In this document: one piece after another, positions 6,575 through 11,070 of the stretch | Position numbering within the stretch: the first letter of the stretch is position 1 | How the letters are laid out: each line of letters starts with the position of its first letter | From: Lachnospiraceae bacterium UBA7179 | Lineage (GTDB): Bacteria; Bacillota; Clostridia; Lachnospirales; Lachnospiraceae | Reading direction: 5' to 3' | Assembly: GCA_002491195.1 (NCBI GenBank) | Contig: DKVL01000031.1 | Location: 30,175 to 41,244, forward strand | Length of the DNA stretch: 11,070 nucleotides | Translations under genes and position numbers: made by a program | Notes under the pieces: generated by a model | Databases searched by the model: none | Told to the model about the DNA's origin: nothing | What the model saw: the letters and a program-made list of their open reading frames with translations, nothing else

Positions 6575-6655
6575 GTATGTAATGATTTGGAGTTATGCTC
6601 TGAATGGTTGCATACATTTTTTTATGCGCACGCCGATGCGAAGGAGGAGAACGTG

Positions 6656-8188
6656 ATGACAGGAGTAATCGTTGCAGTAGTGGTGGTCGTAGTTTTGGTC
6701 ATATTGTTATGTCTGGGGTATGTGAAGGCGCCGCCTGATATGGCGTTTATTATATCAGGCATCAAGAAAAAGTCAAAGGTAGTGATCGGGAAGGCAAGTA
6801 TACGAATCCCGTTTTTTGAGCGGCTTGACAAGTTAAATCTCAGGCTGATTCCCATTGATGTCAAGACAAGCAATGCAGTACCCACAGCCGACTATATCAA
6901 TATCAATGTGGATGCCACAGTCAATGTCAAGATCAGTAACCAGCCGGATAAATTAAGACTTGCGGCGGAAAATTTCCTGAACAAAAATACAGAGTACATA
7001 GCAGGTGTGGCAAGGGAGGTTCTCGAAGGCAATGTGCGTGAGATTGTAGGGCGTATGCGTCTTGAGGAGATGGTATCAGACCGCCAGAAGTTTGCGGAAC
7101 TGGTCAAGGAAAATGCAGAGCCAGACCTTGCGGCGATGGGGCTGGATATCATCAGTTTTAATGTGCAGAACTTTGTGGACGGCAATGATGTGATTGAGAA
7201 TCTCGGTATTGATAATATCGTGAAGATCAAGAAGGCGGCAGCGATCGCACGTGCGGAGAGTGAGCGTGATATCAAGGTGGCGCAGGCAGCTGCGGACAAG
7301 GAATCGAACGACGCGGCTGTGGCGGCGCAGACTGAGATCGCAAAGAAACAGAACGAGCTTGCCATCAAGAAGTCAGAACTCCAGATGGAGGCGGACACCA
7401 AGAAAGCGATGGCGGATGCGGCATATGCGATCCAGAAAGAAGAGCAGCGTAAGACGATCGAGATCACCACTGCAAATGCGGATATCGCAAGGCAGGAGCG
7501 CGAGATTGAACTGAAGCAAAAGCAGGTCGCTGTCAGGGAGCGCGCACTTGAGGCGGAGGTAAAGAAACAGGCGGAGGCGGATAAATATGCAGCGCAGCAG
7601 AAGGCGGACGCGGCGCTGTACCAGCGTCAAAAAGAAGCCGAGGCGCAGCAGTTTGAGGCGCAGAGGGAAGCGGAAGCACGCAAAGCACAGGCGGAGGCAG
7701 ACCGTTATTCCAAGGAGCAGGAGGCTCAGGGTATCAGGGCATATGGCGAGGCGGAGGCAGCAGCGGTGCGGGCAAAAGGTGTCGCGGAAGCGGAGGCGAT
7801 CCAGGCAAAAGGTCTCGCAGAGGCGGAGGCGATGGAGAAGAAAGCTGAGGCTTACGCGAAGTATAACAAGGCGGCTGTGGCTGAGATGATGATTAAGGTG
7901 CTTCCAGACGTCGCAGGGAAAATTGCAGAGCCGTTGGCACAGATTGACAAGATTACGATCATTGGCGGCGACAGTGGTTCGAACGGCGTTGACCAGGTAG
8001 CGGGGAATGTCCCGGCGGTGATGGCAAAGCTGTTTGAATCCATGAAGGCGACGACAGGGATCGATCTTGCAAATATCATCAATGCAGAGTCTTATGATGC
8101 GAAAGTTAACAGGAATATTACTGTAAATGGACTAGATGGCGTGAGTGTGGCATTAAAACAGAATCCAACGGATTCCGTGGTGGAGTAA
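6656..8188 (+). CDS. floT: Flotillin (FloT/YuaG-like SPFH protein)
   Basis: 510 residues, matching Bacillus FloT in length and layout. A hydrophobic N-terminal anchor (VIVAVVVVVVLVILLCLGY, about 4-21) is followed by an SPFH/band-7 domain (about 25-190), including IPFFERLDKLNLRLIPIDV, then AREVLEGNVREIVGRM and GLDIISFNVQNFVD. A long Ala/Glu coiled coil with KGVAEAEA-type repeats follows (about 195-410), and then a C-terminal segment with KITIIGGDSGS. Flotillins oligomerise at the inner face of the membrane and organise functional microdomains that affect secretion, signalling and envelope proteins. I chose ATG 6656 rather than an in-frame upstream start at 6587 because AAGGAGG (6641-6647) lies eight bases before it and the N-terminus then begins with the anchor. 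Bacillus pairs this gene with an NfeD protein (YuaF); none is adjacent here. A terminator follows directly. Confidence 0.93.
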   Translation: MTGVIVAVVVVVVLVILLCLGYVKAPPDMAFIISGIKKKSKVVIGKASIRIPFFERLDKLNLRLIPIDVKTSNAVPTADYININVDATVNVKISNQPDKLRLAAENFLNKNTEYIAGVAREVLEGNVREIVGRMRLEEMVSDRQKFAELVKENAEPDLAAMGLDIISFNVQNFVDGNDVIENLGIDNIVKIKKAAAIARAESERDIKVAQAAADKESNDAAVAAQTEIAKKQNELAIKKSELQMEADTKKAMADAAYAIQKEEQRKTIEITTANADIARQEREIELKQKQVAVRERALEAEVKKQAEADKYAAQQKADAALYQRQKEAEAQQFEAQREAEARKAQAEADRYSKEQEAQGIRAYGEAEAAAVRAKGVAEAEAIQAKGLAEAEAMEKKAEAYAKYNKAAVAEMMIKVLPDVAGKIAEPLAQIDKITIIGGDSGSNGVDQVAGNVPAVMAKLFESMKATTGIDLANIINAESYDAKVNRNITVNGLDGVSVALKQNPTDSVVE

Positions 8189-8200
8189 TACAGGTGAAAG

Positions 8201-8230
8201 AAGAACTGGCGTTACGCCAGTTCTTTTGTG
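8201..8230 (+). terminator. Intrinsic terminator after the flotillin gene
   Basis: A perfect 11-base-pair stem, AAGAACTGGCG (8201-8211) with CGCCAGTTCTT (8215-8225), has a three-base loop and runs into a T-rich stretch (TTCTTTTGTG). It starts 13 bases after the flotillin stop. Confidence 0.9.
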
Positions 8231-8282
8231 TATAATTTTCAGAAAATATACTATAATTTGTGAAAGTTTTCGTAATATATCT

Positions 8283-8309
8283 TAACCATTTGAATGAGAA
8301 TGCCGATAT
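8283..8309 (+). promoter_or_regulatory. Sigma-28 (SigD/FliA-type) promoter of the FliD-like gene
   Basis: TAAC (8283-8286), a 15-base spacer and GCCGATAT (8302-8309). The Bacillus sigma-D consensus is TAAA-N15-GCCGATAT, so 11 of 12 defined bases and the spacing agree. The leader to ATG 8399 would be roughly 80 bases. A TATAAT at 8252-8257 lies upstream but has no credible -35 box. Confidence 0.75.
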
Positions 8310-8398
8310 ATATTACGTAAACAAGGATGGAACCTGACTTTACGAAAAGCATAGAAGTGTGAATGCAAAATGTAAATAGGAAAGGATAGGAATATAGT

Positions 8399-9166
8399 AT
8401 GAATATTAACAGTTCAAGAAATGCACTCCTAAGATCAAGAAATTTACGTACTGCCCGCAGAAGTCGTGCCGGGAAGATTATCAGCAGCCGGACTTCAAGA
8501 ACAAACAGCAGTTCTAGATCAAGTTCAACTAAGAGAACAACTTCGGTATCACCCTCCCTGACACAGACCAAACAGCTTGCGAAGTATGAGCAAGTGGAAA
8601 AATATGCAAATAGCATACAGACAAATATTGATTCCATGTTGAAAATCGGCAAGGCGGCGTATACAGAGGATGATGCAGGAAAGAAGGCACAGGAGAGTGA
8701 TCAGAATCATCTGAATAAGTATATTAACAGTTTTGTGTCAGATTACAATGAGATCTATCGAAATCTGGGAGATCTTGGCGGAGCAGCAAATACTGCTTTT
8801 AAGAAGGCGCTTGACAATATTGTATCAGCGAACAAGACCGCGTTAAAGGAAATTGGTATCACTGTCTCAACCTCTGGTGAACTTACAATTGATGAGAAGA
8901 CGCTGGAGGCCGCTGATTTTGATAAGGTGAAGGCATTATTTGCAAAGGACGGCGGATTTGCAGATAAAGTCGGTGCAAAGATGGAAAGTATAGAGAGTGC
9001 TGCAGTGAACAGTCTTACCACTTTGAGTAAGTTGTATGGGGCGACTTCCTCCTACAATAAATATGGCATGAGTAATTCTTATTATAATGGCTCTAACAAT
9101 TACAGCAACGGTTACTCGTATTACAATTATGGAAATTATGGCAGTAACAGTGGTTGGTATTTCTGA
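8399..9166 (+). CDS. FliD C-terminal-like protein with Arg/Ser-rich head and Tyr/Asn/Gly tail
   Basis: 255 residues in three parts. Residues 1-50 are basic and Ser-rich (NALLRSRNLRTARRSRAGK), with no signal peptide. Residues of about 55-210 resemble the end of flagellar cap proteins (FliD): SFVSDYNEIYRNLGDLGG, then ALKEIGITVSTSGELTIDEK, then FDKVKALFAKDGGFADKV. In FliD the equivalent text is 'IGIT...G.L.ID...L......V..LF....G.AD.'. Residues 212-255 are dominated by Tyr, Asn, Gly and Ser. Full FliD is about 400-700 residues with variable middle domains; those and the usual N-terminal coiled coil are absent here. A sigma-28 promoter at 8283-8309 supports flagellar regulation. The start is supported by AGGA seven bases upstream. 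It might be a flagellar export substrate or surface protein. The FliD relation is from pattern resemblance only. Confidence 0.7.
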   Translation: MNINSSRNALLRSRNLRTARRSRAGKIISSRTSRTNSSSRSSSTKRTTSVSPSLTQTKQLAKYEQVEKYANSIQTNIDSMLKIGKAAYTEDDAGKKAQESDQNHLNKYINSFVSDYNEIYRNLGDLGGAANTAFKKALDNIVSANKTALKEIGITVSTSGELTIDEKTLEAADFDKVKALFAKDGGFADKVGAKMESIESAAVNSLTTLSKLYGATSSYNKYGMSNSYYNGSNNYSNGYSYYNYGNYGSNSGWYF

Positions 9167-9207
9167 GATAGATCAGCTCCTAAATAATCCTAAAATAATT
9201 CCTAAAC

Positions 9208-9243
9208 AAAAAAGCAGTTGTGGTAAGATACAGCTGCTTTTTT
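9208..9243. terminator. Bidirectional terminator between convergent genes
   Basis: AAAAAAGCAGTTGT (9208-9221) pairs with ACAGCTGCTTTTTT (9230-9243) around an eight-base loop, with one G-T pair. It has T-runs at the 3' end in both directions, so it can end both the 8399 gene and the convergent GGDEF gene whose stop is at 9269-9271. Confidence 0.85.
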
Positions 9244-9248
9244 GTCAT

Positions 9249-9268
9249 CCAGAGCATGTTTGAACCAT
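9249..9268. repeat. Degenerate solo copy of the 404-590 element's terminus
   Basis: The sequence CCAGAGCATGTTTGAACCAT matches the reverse complement of the element's right end (CTAGAGCATGTTTGAAAAAT) at 17 of 20 bases. No second terminus or internal palindrome of the element is recognisable nearby. It lies between the terminator and the GGDEF stop codon. Confidence 0.5.
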
Positions 9269-10894
9269 CTATCGCTCAAATTTTTGTCGTTCTTTTTTCT
9301 CCTTTTTATTGATATACATCATCTTGTCCGCCCTGTTGTAAGTGTCTTCCAGATTTTTGTCCAGATCAGGGTCATAGATGGCATATCCGTATGCGATCTG
9401 CATTTTCATTTTCGAAACTTTCTGTTCGCGGTTTGAGGCGTCGACACTTGACTCAAGCATGGCAAGATAATGCGTCATATCAATAGAAGATGCTTTCTCG
9501 ATCAACGCTACAAACTCATCGCCGCCAACGCGGTAACACTTTCCGAGACCGTTAAAAATTTCATAAATGATGGTGCCGCAGCTATTGATGTACAAATCTC
9601 CGGCACTGTGGCCAAACGTATCGTTGACATACTTTAAATTGTTGAGGTCAAAGTCAATGACTGCAATATCAGTTGGATTCTCAGACAATTTGGCAAAGTC
9701 CACGTTAAAGCAGGTACGATTGTTCAATCCTGTCATCTGGTCAGTATAGGCAAGCGTCTGGTATGCATTTGCCTCCTGTCCCATTTTCATGAGAGAGGTG
9801 GACTCCCTTGCAGAAGAGATGCCAAGTGCAATGATATAAGTGAGGAAACCTAAGCGGCCAAATGTATTTCCGTCCCCAGAACTGAAGTAATATCCAATCA
9901 AATCTAATACGAGAGTAATAATGCATATAAAAAGACAGGCTATGTGGATTTTTACTGTGCGGGAGTGAATTCCATCCTTGATCATGCGATAGGACTGAAC
10001 CACAATAATTGCCACAAGACTGACCATCATAATATGAGTAGTCCAAATGGTTTCCCTTAAATCTGCGATGCCAGTGAATGCAAGTACAAAACAGATCACA
10101 ATTTGTAAAAGATCCACCTGACAGAACCGGTTCCAGATTTTGCTATCATCCTCATAAAAGGTCTGGACAAACATGGCAAATGGAAAGGCGAGCAGCATCA
10201 GTGACAGGACTGACAGGTAGGAAGTTGCCAAATTGTTCTTTAAGAGCAGGGTGGTCAGACTGCACTCATTAATGGACCATATGGACAAAACAATAGAAAA
10301 TAATCCCAGTTTCAGCAATTTTCCGCTGGTACTGATATTGCGGGAGATGAATATGTGGTACAATGACAATACAATACCAAGTACAAGCATGATGATACAG
10401 AGCGCGAAAGGAACAATATCCTTTGTTATAATATGAGCGGGAAGAGAGAAGTCATTTCCTATATAAATGGTCGGTACATTCTTTAAACAAGAGTCGTATG
10501 GGCTGGTAATGACAATCTCAATGTCGTTGGTGTTGTAGGGCAGATTGATAAAATGCCAGCAGTATCCTGGCGAATCCGATAATGGATTGTTGTTGACAAC
10601 AGGATACTTGTAGATCAGTCTTCCGCCAACGTAAAATTTGATCTCCTGATGAACCGAATAAAAAGCAATTACGCTGCCAACGGAATTGTCAATTGTAATT
10701 GTGCCTGATAGAACGGTTTTTTTTCTGTAGAAAGTTGCGCGGTAGTCGGCCCACTTAGTAACCGCATAGGCAGACTGTTGTTGACGTGTATCGGTTGCTC
10801 TGTCATTAACAAAGATGACAATCAAAAATAGAAAAATGACAATACTAATCAAAAAATATAGTATATAATTTTTTTTCATGCTGCTTTTATTCAT
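9269..10894 (-). CDS. Membrane diguanylate cyclase (GGDEF domain)
   Basis: 541 residues from ATG 10894. Transmembrane segment 1 (about 9-29) is followed by an extracytoplasmic, strand-rich domain (about 32-156) and then a block of about six or seven membrane helices (about 159-365), a layout like 7TMR-DISM sensors. The C-terminal GGDEF domain (about 380-535) shows TDQMTGLNNR, the metal-binding region VIDFDLNNLKYVNDTFGHSAGD, and the catalytic YRVGGDEF (GGDEF at about 457-461). It should make cyclic di-GMP from two GTP in response to an outside signal. The inhibitory RxxD site expected before GGDEF is NGLG here, so product inhibition through that site is unlikely. An in-frame GTG at 10906 overlaps the AGGAG at 10906-10910, so the ATG 11 bases further on is the better start. 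The gene has its own promoter at 10928-10956 and ends convergently with the FliD-like gene. Confidence 0.92.
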   Translation of the reverse strand: MNKSSMKKNYILYFLISIVIFLFLIVIFVNDRATDTRQQQSAYAVTKWADYRATFYRKKTVLSGTITIDNSVGSVIAFYSVHQEIKFYVGGRLIYKYPVVNNNPLSDSPGYCWHFINLPYNTNDIEIVITSPYDSCLKNVPTIYIGNDFSLPAHIITKDIVPFALCIIMLVLGIVLSLYHIFISRNISTSGKLLKLGLFSIVLSIWSINECSLTTLLLKNNLATSYLSVLSLMLLAFPFAMFVQTFYEDDSKIWNRFCQVDLLQIVICFVLAFTGIADLRETIWTTHIMMVSLVAIIVVQSYRMIKDGIHSRTVKIHIACLFICIITLVLDLIGYYFSSGDGNTFGRLGFLTYIIALGISSARESTSLMKMGQEANAYQTLAYTDQMTGLNNRTCFNVDFAKLSENPTDIAVIDFDLNNLKYVNDTFGHSAGDLYINSCGTIIYEIFNGLGKCYRVGGDEFVALIEKASSIDMTHYLAMLESSVDASNREQKVSKMKMQIAYGYAIYDPDLDKNLEDTYNRADKMMYINKKEKKERQKFER

Positions 10895-10927
10895 TTGTGG
10901 TTGCACTCCTGCTCATAAGATATTTTC

Positions 10928-10956
10928 ATTATAACATATTCGTGGATATATTCCAT
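10928..10956 (-). promoter_or_regulatory. Sigma-A promoter of the GGDEF gene (extended -10)
   Basis: On the minus strand, a perfect TATAAT (10928-10933) is preceded by TGT, giving an extended -10. The -35 position 17 bases upstream (ATGGAA) is a partial match. Transcription would start near 10921, about 27 bases before the ATG. Bases 10957-11070 are AT-rich with no gene seen. Confidence 0.7.
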
Positions 10957-11070
10957 TTAATTTTTGCAAAAATAGAACATTGAACAAAAAATTATTGAAA
11001 AATATGGCAAAATGTATATTTGCTTTTGGATTGTATACAATTTGACAGAGAATAGAGGGCGCATATCAAC

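Noticed and set aside
6587..6655. Upstream extension of the flotillin to position 6587
   Set aside because: The 23 extra residues precede the membrane anchor, overlap the expected mRNA leader, and the AAGGAGG at 6641-6647 points to ATG 6656.
7251..7889. Arg-rich plus-strand ORFs inside the flotillin gene
   Set aside because: They are alternative-frame readings of Ala/Glu/Lys-rich coiled-coil codons, without RBS or family resemblance.

Overview
The window looks like chromosomal DNA from a motile, low-to-mid GC Firmicute, most likely a Clostridia member of the Lachnospiraceae type. The evidence is Gram-positive style ribosome binding sites (AGGAGG-like), TATAAT promoters, a FloT-type flotillin, a Dlt-like acyl transfer cassette and a sigma-28-type promoter. 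No rRNA or tRNA gene, CRISPR array, transposase or integrase was seen.

Layout. Bases 1-309 (minus strand) hold the 5' part of a heptad-repeat coiled-coil protein that runs off the window. It has its own promoter and RBS. Bases 404-590 hold a 187-bp palindromic element with 20-bp terminal inverted repeats and TA-like ends, resembling a MITE. Bases 722-3770 (plus strand) are a tight three-gene cassette: an acyl carrier protein, a membrane-bound O-acyltransferase (MBOAT) and a membrane-anchored SGNH/GDSL-like protein. This is the DltC/DltB/DltD set of parts without a DltA-type adenylating enzyme, so it probably transfers an acyl group to an extracytoplasmic glycan or polymer.

From 3786 a new promoter drives an unrecognised helical protein that appears frameshifted (3853-4421). 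A further promoter near 4485 precedes three genes lacking obvious enzymatic motifs: a coiled-coil protein (4570), a small protein (5160) and a DUF6033-like protein (5687). A well-formed promoter at 6546-6574 then drives a flotillin (6656-8188), which ends at a strong terminator.

Bases 8399-9166 encode a protein whose middle part resembles the C-terminal part of the flagellar cap protein FliD, between an Arg/Ser-rich N-terminus and a Tyr/Asn/Gly/Ser-rich tail. Just upstream is a near-perfect sigma-28 promoter (TAAC-N15-GCCGATAT), which supports a link to motility. A probably bidirectional terminator separates it from a convergent gene (9269-10894, minus strand) for a membrane diguanylate cyclase with an intact GGDEF motif but no RxxD inhibitory site. 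How the parts fit together is inference: surface acylation, a membrane scaffold, c-di-GMP signalling and flagellar-regulon products suggest a region for cell-envelope and motility functions.
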